A stretch of 64,000 bases of DNA from assembly GCA_012931725.1 (NCBI GenBank), contig CM022951.1, positions 28,147,595 through 28,211,594 of the forward strand, written 5' to 3'. The notes under the pieces are model-generated. The model searched no databases. It was not told the origin of the DNA and saw nothing but the letters and a program-made list of their open reading frames with translations. This DNA is from Litsea cubeba. Lineage: Eukaryota > Streptophyta > Magnoliopsida > Laurales > Lauraceae. A program made the position numbers and the translations under genes. Each line of letters begins with the position of its first letter. The stretch's first letter is position 1. This document shows positions 26,300 through 38,400 of this stretch, piece by piece.

Positions 26300-28950
26300 A
26301 GAAAATATAAAGCCCTCGAGAAAAAATAAAGCCCTGAGAAAAAACAAAGCCCATGAGAAAAAATAAAGCCCTGAGAAAAAATAAAGCCCTTGACAAAACA
26401 TAAAGCCCTCAAGAAAAAATAAAGCCCTCGAGAAAAAATAAGGCCCTCGAGAAAAAATAAAGCCCTTGAGTAAAAATAAAGCCCTTAAGAAAAACAAAAG
26501 CCCTGAGAAAAAATAAAGCCCTCGAGAAAAAATAAAGCCCCGAGAAAAAATAAAGCCCTTGAGAAAAATAAAGCCCTCGAGTAAAAATAAAGCCCTGAGG
26601 AAAAATAAAGCCCTCGAGATAAAATAAAGCCCTAGTAAAAAAATAAAGCCATGAGAAAAAATAAAGCCATGAGAAAAAATAAAGCCCTCGAGAAAAAATA
26701 ATGCCCTTAGAAAAAATAAAGCCCTCGAGCAAAAATAAAGCCCCGAGAAAAAATAAAGCCCTGTGTAAAAATAAAGCCCTGAGAAAAAAATAAATCCATC
26801 GAGAAAAAACAAAGCCCCGAGAAAAATTAAAGCCCTGAGAAAAAATAATGCCCTCGAGAAAAATAAAGCCCTCGAGTAAAAATAAAGCTTTGAGAGAAAA
26901 TAAAGCCCTCGAGAAAAAATAAAGCCTTGAGAAAAAATAAAGCCCATGAGAAAAGATAAAGCCCTTAGAAAAAATAAAGCCCTCGAGAAAAAATAAAGCC
27001 CTGAGAAAAAATAAAGCCCTTCAGAAAAAATAAAGCCCTGAGAAATAATAAAGCCCTGATAAAAAATAAAGTACTCAGAGAAAATAAAGCTCAGAGAAAA
27101 ATAAAGCCCTAAGAAAAAAAATAAAGCCCCGAGAAAAAATAAAGCCCTGAGAAAAAAATAAAGCCCCGAGAAAAAATAAAGCCCAGAGAAAAAATAAAGC
27201 CCACGAGAAAAAATAAAGCCCTGAGAAAAAATAAAGCCCTCGAGAAAAAAATAAAGCTCTGAAAAAAATAAAGCCCTCGAGAAAAAATAATGCCCTTAGA
27301 AAAAATAAAGCCCTCAAGCAAAAATAAAGCCCCGGGAAAAAATAAAGCCCCGAGAAAAAAATAAAGCCCTGAGAAAAAAATAAATTCCTCGAGAAAAAAT
27401 AAAGCCCCGAGAAAAAATAAAGCCCTGAGAAAAAATAAAGCCCTCGAGAAAAAATAAAGCCCTCCAAAAAAATAAAGCCCTCGAGAAAAAATAAAGCCCT
27501 CGAGTAAAAATGAAGCCCTGAGAAAAAATAAAGCGCTCGAGAAAAAATAAAGCCCTGAGAAAAAATAAAGCCCTGAAAAAACATAAAGCCCATGAGAAAA
27601 AATAAAGCCCTCAGAAAAAATAAAGCCCTGAGAAAAAATAAAGCCTTGCTGTAAAAATAAAGCTTTCAGAAAATATAAAGCCCTCGAGAAAAAATAAAGC
27701 CCGGAGAAAAAACAAAGCCCACGAGAAAAAATAAAGCCCTGAGAAAAAATAAAGCCCTTGACAAAAAATAAAGCCCTCAAGAAAAAATAAAGCCCTCGAA
27801 AAAAAATAAGGCCCTCGAGAAAAAATAAAGCCCTTGAGTAAAAATAAAGCCCTTAAGAAAAACAAAAGCCCTGAGAAAAAATAAAGCGCTCGAGAAAAAA
27901 TAAAGCCCCGAGAAAAAATAAAGCCCTCGAGAAAAATAAAGCCCTCGAGTAAAAATAAAGCCCTGAGGAAAAATAAAGCCCTCGAGACAAAATAAAGCCC
28001 TAGTGAAAAAATAAAGCCCTGAGAAAAAATAAAGCCATGAGAAAATATAAAGCCCTCGAGAAAAAATAATGCCCTTAGAAAAAATAAAGCCCTCGAGCAA
28101 AAATAAAGCCCCGAGAAAAAATAAAGCCCTGAGAAAAAAATAAATCCATCGAGAAAAAACAAAGCCCCGAGAAAAAATAAAGCCCTGAGAAAACATAATA
28201 CCCTCGAGAAAAATAAAGCCCTCGAGTAAAAATAAAGCTTTGAGAAAAAATAAAGCCCTCGAGAAAAAATAAATCCTTGAGAAAAATAAAGCCCATGAGA
28301 AAAAATAAAGCCCTGAGAAAAAATAAAGCCCTGGAGAAAAAATAAAGCCCTGAAAAAAAATAAAGCCCTTCAGAAAAAATAAAGCCCTGAGAAATAATAA
28401 AGCCCTGATAAAAAATAAAGTACTCAGAGAAAATAAAGCTCAGAGAAAAATAAAGCCCTAAGAAAAAAAATAAAGCCCCGAGAAAAAATAAAGCCCTGAG
28501 AAAAAAATAAAGCCCCGAGAAAAAATAAAGCCCTGAGAAAAAAATAAAGCCCACGAGAAAAAATAAAGCCCTGAGAAAAAATAAAGCCCTCGAGAAAAAA
28601 TAAAGCTCTGAAAAAAATAAAGCCCTCGAGAAAAAATAATGCCCTTAGAAAAAATAAAGCCCTCAAGCAAAAATAAAGCCCCGGGAAAAAATAAAGCCCC
28701 GAGAAAAAATAAAGCCCTGAGAAAAAAAATAAATCCCTCGAGAAAAAATAAAGCCCCGAGAAAAAATAAAGCCCTGAGAAAAAATAAAGCCCTCGAGAAA
28801 AAATAAAGCCCTCCAAAAAAATAAAGCCCTCGAGAAAAATAAAGCCCTCGAGTAAAAATGAAGCCCTGAGAAAAACTAAAGCCCTCGAGAAAAAATAAAG
28901 CCCTGAGAAAAAATAAAGCCTTGAGAAAAAATAAACCCTTGAGAAAAAAT
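26300..28950. repeat. Higher-order repeat, about 1.35 kb period, two copies
   Basis: GTACTCAGAGAAAATAAAG lies at 27,071 and 28,420. A unit AAGGCCCTCGAG lies near 26,440 and 27,809. The flanking order of variants is shared over most of the copy. Offsets of 1,349-1,369 bp show small internal length changes. Edges are approximate. Confidence 0.75.
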
Positions 28951-31900
28951 AAAGCCTTGAGAAAAAATATAGCCCCCAGAAAAAATAAAGCCCTTGAGAA
29001 AAATAAAGTACTCAGAAAAAATAAAACCCAGAGAAAAAATAAAGCCCTCGAGAAAAAATAAAGCCCTGAGAAAAAATAAAGCCCTAAGAAAAAATAAAAC
29101 TCCAAGAAAAAATAAAGCCCTAAGAAAAAATAAAGCCCTCGAGAAAAATAAAGCCCTCGAGTAAAAATAAAGCCCTCGAGAAAAAATAAAGCCTGAGAAA
29201 AAATAAAGCCCTCGAGAAAACATAAAGCCCTCGAGAAAAATAAAGCCCTCGAGTAAAAATAAAGCTTTGAGAAAAAATAAAGCCTTCGAGAAAAAATAAA
29301 GCCCTCTAGAAAAATAAAGCCCTCGAGTAAAAATAAAGCTTTGAGAAAAAATAAAGCCTTCGAGAAAAAATAAAGCCCTGAGAAATATAAAGCACACGAG
29401 AAAAAATAAAGCCCTGAGAAAAAATAAAGCCCTTGAGAAAAAATAAAGCCCTGAGAAAAGATATAGCCCAGAGAAAAAATAAGCCCTTGAGAAAGAATAA
29501 AGCCCGGAGAAATAATAAAGCACCGATAAAAAATAAAGTACTCAGAAAAAATAAAGCTTTGAGAAAAAATAAAGCCCTCGAGAAAAAATAAAGCCTTGAG
29601 AAAAAACAAAGCCCATGAGAAAAAATAAAGCCCTGAGAAAAAATAAAGTAGTAAGAAAAAATAAAGCCCGAAGAAAAAATAAAGCCCTGAAATAAAATAA
29701 AGCCCCAAGAAAAAAATAAAGCCCTCGAGAAAAAATAAAGCCCTGAGAAAAAATAAAGCCCTCTAGGAAAATAACGCCCTCAAGTAAAAATAAAGCTTTG
29801 AGAAAAAATAAAGCCCTGAGAAAAAATAAAGCCCACGCAAAAAAATAAAGCCCTGAGAAAAAATAAAGCCCTCGAGAAAAAATAAAGCCCTGAGAAAAAA
29901 ATAAATCCCTCGAGAAAAAATAAAGCCCCGAGAAAAAATAAAGCCCTGAGAAAAAATAAAGCCCTCGAGAAAAATAAAGCCGTCGAGTAAAAATAAAGCT
30001 TTGAGAAAAAATAAAGCCCTCTAGAAAAAATAAAGCCTTGAGAAAAATAAAGCCCACGAGAAAAAATAAAGCCCTCGAGAAAAAATAAAACGCTCGAGAA
30101 AAAATAAAGCCCTCGAGTAAAAATAAAGCTTTGAGAAAAAATAAAGCCCTCGAGAAAAAATAAAGCCCTGAAAAAAATAAAGCACACTCGAAAAAATAAA
30201 GCCCTGAGAAAAAATAAAGCCCTTGAGAAAAAATAAAGCCCTGAGAAAAAATAAAGTCCTGATAAAAAATAAAGCCCTCAGAAAAAAATAAAGCCCTGAG
30301 AAAAAATAAAGCCCTCGAGCAAAAATAAAGCCCTTCGAAAAATAAAGCCCTGAGAAAAAATAAAGGCCTGCGAAAAAAATAAAGCCCTCGAAAAAAAATA
30401 AAGCCCTCGAGAAAAAATAAAGCCCTCGAGAAAAAATAAAGCCCGGAGAAAAAATAAAGCCCTTGAGAAAAATAAAGCCCTGAGAAATAGTAAAGCCCTG
30501 ATAAAAAATAAAGTAATCAGAAAAAATAAAGCCCAGAAAAAAATAAAGCCTTGAGAAAAAAATAAAGCCCTGAGAAAAAACAAAGCCCTGGAGAAAAAAT
30601 AAAGCGCTCGAGAAAAAATAAAGCCCTCGAGAAAAATAAAGCCCTCGAGTAAAAATAAAGCTTTGAGAAAAAATAATGCCCTCGAGAGAAAATAAAGCCC
30701 TGAGAAAAATAAAGCACACGAGAAAAAATAAAGCCCTGAGAAAAAATAAAGCCCTTGAGAAAAAATAAAGCCCTGAGAAAAAATATAGCCCTTGTGAAAA
30801 AATAAAGCCCGGAGAAATAATAAAGCGCTGATAAAAAATAAGGTACTAAAAAAAATAAAGCTTTGAGAAAAAATAAAGCCCACGAGAAAAAATAAACCCC
30901 TGAGAAAAAATAAAGCCCTTAGAAAAAATGAAGCCCAGAGAAAAAATAAAGCCATGAGAAAAAACTAAAGCCCCGAGAAAAAATAAAGCCCTGAGAAAAA
31001 TTAAAGCCCTCGAGAAAAAATAAAGCCCTCCAAAAAAATAAAGCCCTCGAGAAAAATAAAGCCCTTGAGTAAAAATAAAGCTTTGAGAAAAAATAAAGCC
31101 CTGAGAAAAAATAAAGCCCTGAGAAAAAATAATGCCCTTAGAAAAAATAAAGCCCTCGAGCAAAAATAAAGCCCCGGGAAAAGATAAAGCCCTGAGAAAA
31201 AAATAAATACCTCAAGAAGAAATAAAGCCCCGAGAAAAAAAAAAGCCCTGAGAAAAATAAAGCCCTTGAGAAAAATAAAGCCCTCGAGTAAAAATAAAGC
31301 TTTGAGAAAAAATAAAGCCCTTGAGAAAAAAATAAAGCCTTGAGAAAAAATAAAGCCCACGAGAAAAAATAAAGCCCTGAGAAAAAAATAAAGCCCTTGA
31401 GAAAAAATCTAGCCTTGAGAAAAAATAAAGCCTTGAGAAAAAATAAAGCCCTGAGAAAAAAAATAAAGCCTCGAGAAAAAATAAAGCCCTGAGAAAAAAA
31501 TAAAGCCCCGAGAAAAAATAAAGCCTTGAGAAAAAATAAAGCCCTCGAGAAAAATAAAGCCCTCGAGTAAAAATAAAGCTTTGACCAAACATAAAGCCCT
31601 CGAGAAAAAAATAAAACCCTAAGAAAAATACAGCCCACGAGAAAAAATAAAGCCCTGAGAAAAATAAAGCCCTGAGATAACATAAAGCCCTTGAGAAAAA
31701 ATAAAGCCCTCCAGAAAAAATAAAGCCCTGAGAAAAAATGAGGCCCTGAGAAAAAATAAAGCCCTCGATAAAAAATAAAGCCCTTGAGTAAAAATAAAGC
31801 CCTTGAGAAAAATTAAAGTCCTAATAAAAAACTAAAGCCCTCGAGAAAAAATAAAGCCCCAAGAAAAAATAAAGCCATGAGAAAAAATAAAGCCTTGTGA

Positions 31901-32499
31901 AAAAATAAAGCCCACGAGAAAAAATAAAGCCCTGAGAAAAAATAAAGCCCTCGAGTAAAAGTAAAGCCCCGAGAAAAAATAAACCCCTTGAGAAAAATAA
32001 AGCCCTCGAGTAAAAATAAAGCCCTCGAGAAAAAATAAAGCCCTAGAGAAAAAATAAAGCCCTGAGAAAAAACAAAGCCCTGGAGAAAAAATAAAGCCCA
32101 GTGAAAATATAAAGCCCTCGAGAAAAATAAAGCCCTCGAGTAAAAATAAAGCTTTGAGAAAAAATAAAGCCCTCGAGAAAAAATAAAGCCCTGAGAAAAA
32201 ACAAAGTCCACGAGAAAAAATAAAACCCTGAGAAAAAATAAAGCCCTGAGTAAAAACAAAGCCCTGGAGAAAAAATAAAGCCTAGTAAAAATATAACGCC
32301 CTCGAGAAAAATAAAGCCCTCCAGTAAAAATAAATCCCTCGAGAAAAAAAATAGCCCTGAGAAAAAACAAAGCCCACGAGAAAAAATAAAGCCCTGAGAA
32401 AAAATAAAGCCCTGAGAAAAAATAAAGCCCTCGAGAAAAAATAAAGCCCTTAGAAAAAATAAAGCCCTCGAGCAAAAATAAAGCCCCGGGAAAAAATAA

Positions 32500-35400
32500 A
32501 GCCCTGAGAAAAAATAACGCCCTAAGAAAAAAATAAATCCCTCGAGAAAAAATAAAGCCCCGAGAAAAAATAAAGCCCTCTAGAAAAATAATGCCCTCGA
32601 GTAAAAATAAAGCTTTGAGAAAAAATAAAGCCCTCGGGAAAAAATAAAGCCCTGAGAAAAAATAAAGCCCACGAAAAAAAAATAAAACCCTGAGAAAAAA
32701 TAAAGCCCTCGAGAAAAAATAAAGCCCGGGGAAAAAATAAAGCCCTTGAGAAAAAATAAAGCCCTTGAGAAGTAATAATGCCCTGATAAAAATAAAGTAG
32801 TCAGAAAAAATAAGGCCCAAAGAAAAAATAAAGCCTTGAGAAAAAAATAAAGCCCTGAGTAAAAATAAAGCCCTGAGAAAAAATAAAGCCCTGGAGAAAA
32901 AAATAAAGCGCTCGAGAAAAAATAAAGCCCTCGAGAAAAATAAAGCCCTCGAGTAAAAATAAAGCTTTGAGAAAAAATAAAGCCCTCAAGAAAAAATAAA
33001 GCCCTGAGAAAAATAAAGCACACGAGAAAAAATAAAGACCTGAGAAAAAATAAAGCCCTTGAGAAAAAATAAAGCCCTGAGAAAAAATAAATCCCTTGAG
33101 AAAAAATAAAGCCCGGAGAAATAATAAAGCCCTGATAAAAAATAAGGTACTAAAAAAAATAAAGCTTTGAGAAAAAATAACGCCCACGAGAAAAAATAAA
33201 CCCCTGAGAAAAAATAAAGCCCTGAGAAAAAATGAAGCCCTTAAGAAAAAATAAAGCCCTGAGAAAAAATAAAGTCCTGATAAAAAATAAAGCCCTGAGA
33301 AAAAATAAAGCCCTGAGAAAAAAATAAAGCCCTCGAGAAAAAATAAAGCCCTTCGAAAAAATAAAGCCCTCGAGCAAAAATAAAGCCCTGGGAAAAAAAT
33401 AAAGCCCTGAGAAAAAATAAAGCCAAGAGAAAATCATAAAGCCCTCGAAAAAAATAAAGCCCTCGAGAAAAAATAAAGCCCTCGAGAAAAATAAAGCCCT
33501 TGAGTAAAAATAAAGCCCTCGACAAAAAATAAAGCAGGGAGAAAAAAGAAAGCCATGAGAAAAAAAAGCCCTTAAGAAAAAATAAAGCCCTAAGAAATAA
33601 TAAAGCCTTGATAAAAAGTAAAGTACTCAGAAAAAATAAAGCCCCGAGAAAAAATAAAGCCCTGAGAAAAAATAAAGCCCTCGAGAAAAATAAAGCCGTC
33701 GAGTAAAAATAAAGCTTTGAGAAAAAATAAAGCCCTCTAGAAAAAATAAAGCCCTGAGAAAAATAAAGCCCACGAGAAAAAATAAAGCCTTGAGAAAAAA
33801 TAAACCCTTGAGAAAAAATAAAGCCTTGAGAAAAAATATAGCCCCCAGAAAAAATAAAGCCCTGGAGAAAAATAAAGTACTCAGAAAAAATAAAACCCAG
33901 AGAAAAAATAAAGCCCTCGAGAAAAAATAAAGCCCTTAGAAAAAATAAAGCCCTGAGAAAAAATAAAGCCCTAAGAAAAAATAAAGCTCCAAGAAAAAAT
34001 AAAGCCCTAAGAAAAAATAAAGCCATCGAGAAAAATAAAGCCCTCGAGTAAAAATAAAGCTTTGAGAAAAAATAAAGCCCTCGAGAAAAAATAAAGCCTG
34101 AGAAAAAATAAAGCCCTCGAGAAAAAATAAAGCCCTCGAGAAAAATAAAGCCCTCGAGTAAAAATAAAGCTTTGAGAAAAAATAAACCCTTCGAGAAAAA
34201 ATTAATCCCTCAAGAAAAATAAAGCCCTCGAGTAAAAATAAAGCTTTGAGAAAAAATAAAGCCTTCGAGAAAAAATAAAGCCCTGAGAAATATAAAGCAC
34301 ACGAGTAAAAATACAGCCCTGAGAAAAAATAAAGCCCTACAGAAAAAATAAAGCCCTGAGAAAAAATATAGCCCAGAGAAAAAATAAAGCCCTTAAGAAA
34401 AAATAAAGCCCGGAGAAATAATAAAGCACCGATAAAAAAATAAAGTACTCAGAAAAAATAAAGCTTTGAGAAAAAATAAAGCCCTGAGAAAAAATAAAGT
34501 AGTCAGAAAAAATAAAGCCCAAAGAAAAAATAAAGCCCTCGAGAAAAAATAAAGCCCTTAGAAAACATAAAACCCTCGAGCAAAAATAAAGCCCCGGGAA
34601 AAAAATAAAGCCCTGAAATAAAATAAAGCCCCAAGAAAAAAATAAAGCCCTCGAGAAAAAATAAAGCCGTCGAAAAAAAATAAAGCGCTGAGAAAAAATA
34701 AAGCCCTCTAGAAAAGTAACGCCCTCAAGTAAAATTAAAGCTTTGAGAAAAAATAAAGCCCACGCGAAAAAATAAAGCCCTGAGAAAAAATAAAGCCCTC
34801 GAGAAAAAACAAAGCCCTGAGAAAAAATAAAGCCCTTGAGAAAAAATAAAGCCCTGAGAAATAATAAAGCCTTGATAAAAAATAAAGTACTCAGAAAAAA
34901 TAAAGCCCAGAGAAAAAATAAATATCTAAGAAAAAAACAAATCCCTTGAGAAAAAATAAAGCCCCGAGAAAAAATAAAGCCCTGAGAAAAAACAAAGCCC
35001 ATGAGAAAAAATAAAGCCCTAAGAAAAAATAAAGCCCTCGAGAAAAAATAAAGCCCGAAGAAAAAATAAAGCCCACGAGAAAAAATAAAGCCCTTAGAAA
35101 ACATAAAACCCTCGAGCAAAAATAAAGCCTCGGGAAAAAATAAAGCCCTGAAATAAAATAAAGCCCCAAGAAAAAAATAAATCCCTCAAGAAAAAATAAA
35201 GCCCCGAGAAAAAATAAAGCCCTGAGAAAAAATAACGCCCTCAAGTAAAAATAAAGCTTTGAGAAAAAATAAAGCCCACGCGAAAAAATAAAGCCCTGAG
35301 AAAAAATAAAGCCCTCGAGAGAAAATAAAGCCCTGAGAAAAATAAAGCCCTTGAGAAAAAATAAAGCCCTGAGAAAAAAATAAAACCCCGAGAAAAAATA

Positions 35401-38400
35401 AAGTACTCAGAAAAAATAAAGCCCAGAGAAAAAATAAAGCCCTGAGAAAAAAATAAAACCCCGAGAAAAAATGAAGCCCTGAGAAAAAATAAAGCCCTCG
35501 AGAAAAAAAAAGCACTAAAGAAAAAATAAAGCCCTCGAGTAAAAATAAAGCTTTGAGAAAAAAATAAAGCCCTCGAGAAAAAATAAAGCCCTGAAAAAAA
35601 TAAAGCACATGAGAAAAAATAAAGCCCTGAGAAAGAATAAAGCCTTTGAGAAAAAATAAAGCCCTGAGAAAAAAATAAAACCCCGAGAAAAAATAAAGTA
35701 CTCAGAAAAAATAAAGCCCAGAGAAAAAATAAAGCCCTGAGAAAAAATAAAGCCCAGAGAAAAAATAAAGCCCTGAGAAAAAAATAAAACCCCGAGAAAA
35801 AATAAAGCCCTGAGAAAAAATAAAGCCCTCGAGAAAAAAAAAAGCACTAAAGAAAAAATAAAGCCCTCGAGTAAAAATAAAGCTTTGAGAAAAAATAAAG
35901 CCCTCGAGAAAAAACAAAGCCCTGAAAAAAATAAAGCACATGAGAAAAAATAAAGCCCTGAGAAAGAATAAAGCCTTTGAGAAAAAATAAAGCCCTGAGA
36001 AAAAATATAGCCCTGAGAAAAAATAAAGCCCTTGAGAAAAAATAAAGCCCGGATAAATAACAAAGCCCCGATAAAAAATAAGGTACTAAAAAAAATAAAG
36101 CCCTTGAGAAAAAATAAAGCCCATGAGAAAAAATAAACCCCGGAGAAAAAATAAAGCCCTGAGAAATAATAAAGCCCTTGAGAAAAAATAAAGCCCTGAG
36201 AAAAAATAAAGTCCAAATAACAAATAAAGCCCTCAGAAAAAATAAAGCCCTGAGAAAAAATAAGGCCCTCGAGAAAAAATAAAGCTCTTAGAAAAAATAA
36301 AGCCCTCGAGCAAAAATAAAGCCCTGGGAAAAAATAAAGCCCTGAGAAAAAATGAAGTCCTGAGAAAAAAATAAAGCCCTCGAGAAAAGATAAAGCCCTC
36401 GAGAAAAAATAAAGCCCTCGAGTAAAAATAAAGCCCGGAGAAAAAATAAAGCCCACGAGAAAAAATAAAGCCATGAGAAAAAAACAGCCCTTGAGAAAAA
36501 ATAAAGCCCTGAGAAATAATAAAGCTTTGATAAAAAATAAAGTACTCAGAAAAAAAAAGCCCAGAGAAAAAATAAAGACCTGAGAAAAAAATAAATCCCT
36601 CGAGAAAAATAAAGCCGTAAGAAAAAATAAAGCCCTCGAGAAAAATAAAGCCCTCGAGTAAAAATAAAGCTTTGAGAAAAAATAAACCCTTCGAGAAAAA
36701 ATAAAGCCCTCGAGAAAAATAAAGCCCTCGAGTAAAAATAAAGCTTTGAGAAAAAATAAAGCCCTCGAGAAAAAATAAAGCCCTGAGAAAAATAAAGCCC
36801 ACGAGAAAAAATAAAGCCCTGATAAAAAATAAAGCCCTTGAGAAAAAATAAAGCCCTGAGAAAAAATATAGCCCCCAGAAAAAATAAAGCCCTTGGGAAA
36901 TAATAAAGTACTCAGAAAAAATAAAGCCCAGAGAAAAAATAAAGCCCTCGAGAAAAAATAAAGCCCTTAGAAAAAATAAAGCCCTGAGACAAAATAAAGC
37001 ACTAAGAAAAATAAAGACGCAAGAATAAATAAAGCCCTGAGAAAAAATAAAGCCCTCGAGAAAAATAAAGCCCTCGAGTTAAAATAAAGCTTTGAGAAAA
37101 AATAAAGCCCTCGAGAAAAAATAAAGGCCTGAGAAAAAATAAAGCCCTCGAGAAAAAATAAAGCCCTCGAGAAAAATAAAGCCCTCGAGTAAAAATGAAG
37201 CTTTGAGAAAAAATAAATCCCTCGAGAAAAAATAAAGCCCTGAGAAAAATAAAGCACACGAGAAAAAATAAAGCCTTGAGAAAAAATAAAGCCCTTGAGA
37301 AAAAATAAAGCCCTGAGAAAAAATATAGCCCTGAGAAAAAATAAAGCCCTTAAGAAAAAATAAAGCCCGGAGAAATAATAAAGCCCCGATAAAAAATAAA
37401 GTTCTCAGAAAAAATAAAGCTTTGAGAAAAAATAAAGCCCTCGGGAAAAAATAAAGCCCTGAAATAAAATAAAGCCCCAAGAAAAAAAATAAATCCCTCA
37501 AGAAAAAATAAAGCCCCGAGAAAAAATAAAGCCCTGAGAAAAAATAAAGCCCTCTAGAAAAATAACGCCCTCAAGTAAAAATAAAGCTTTGAGAAAAAAT
37601 AAAGCCCTGAGAAAAAATAAAGCCCACGCGAAAAAATAAAGCCTTGAGAAAAAATAAAGCTCTCGAGAGAAAATAAAGCCCTGAGAAAAAATAAAGCCCT
37701 TGAGAAAAAATAAAGCCCTGAGAAATAATAAAGCCTTAAAAAAAATTAGTACGCAGAAAAAATAAAGCCCAGAGAAAAAATAAAGCCCTGAGAAAAAAAT
37801 AAAGCCCCGAGAAAAAATAAAGCCCTGAGAAAAAATAAAGCCCTCGAGAAAAAAAAAGCACTAAAGAAAAAATAAAGTCCTCGAGTAAAAATAAAGCTTT
37901 GAGAAAAAATAAAGCCCTCGAGAAAAAAAAAGCACTAAAGAAAAAATAAAGCCCTCGAGTAAAAATAAAGCCCTGAGAAAAAATAAAGTCCAAATAACAA
38001 ATAAAGTCCTCAGAAAAAATAAAGCCCTGAGAAAAAATAAGGCCCTCGAGAAAAAATAAAGCTCTTAGAAAAATAAAGCCCTCGAGCAAAAATAAAGCCC
38101 TGGGAAAAAATAAAGCCCTTAGAAAAAAATGAAGCCCTGAGAAAAAAATAAAGCCCTCGAGAAAAAATAAAGCCCTCGAGAAAAATAAAGCCCTCGAGTA
38201 AAAAATAAAGCCCGGAGAAAAAATAAAGCCCACGAGAAAAAATAAAGCCATGAGAAAAAAAAAAGCCCTTGAGAAAAAATAAAGCCCTGAGAAATAATAA
38301 AGCCTTGATAAAAAATAAAGTACTCAGAAAAAAAAAGCCCAGAGAAAAAATAAAGACCTGAGAAAAAAATAAATCCCTCGAGAAAAAATAAAGCCCTCGA

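Noticed and set aside
24272..26947. An 891-codon minus-strand open frame (and many similar ones at 394-48,300) encoding Phe/Leu/Gly/Tyr-rich repeats
   Set aside because: The T-rich strand of the satellite unit contains no stop codon in any frame, so long frames arise automatically. Unit lengths of 18 and 19 bp shift the frame freely, there is no start context, and the peptides are low-complexity in all three frames.
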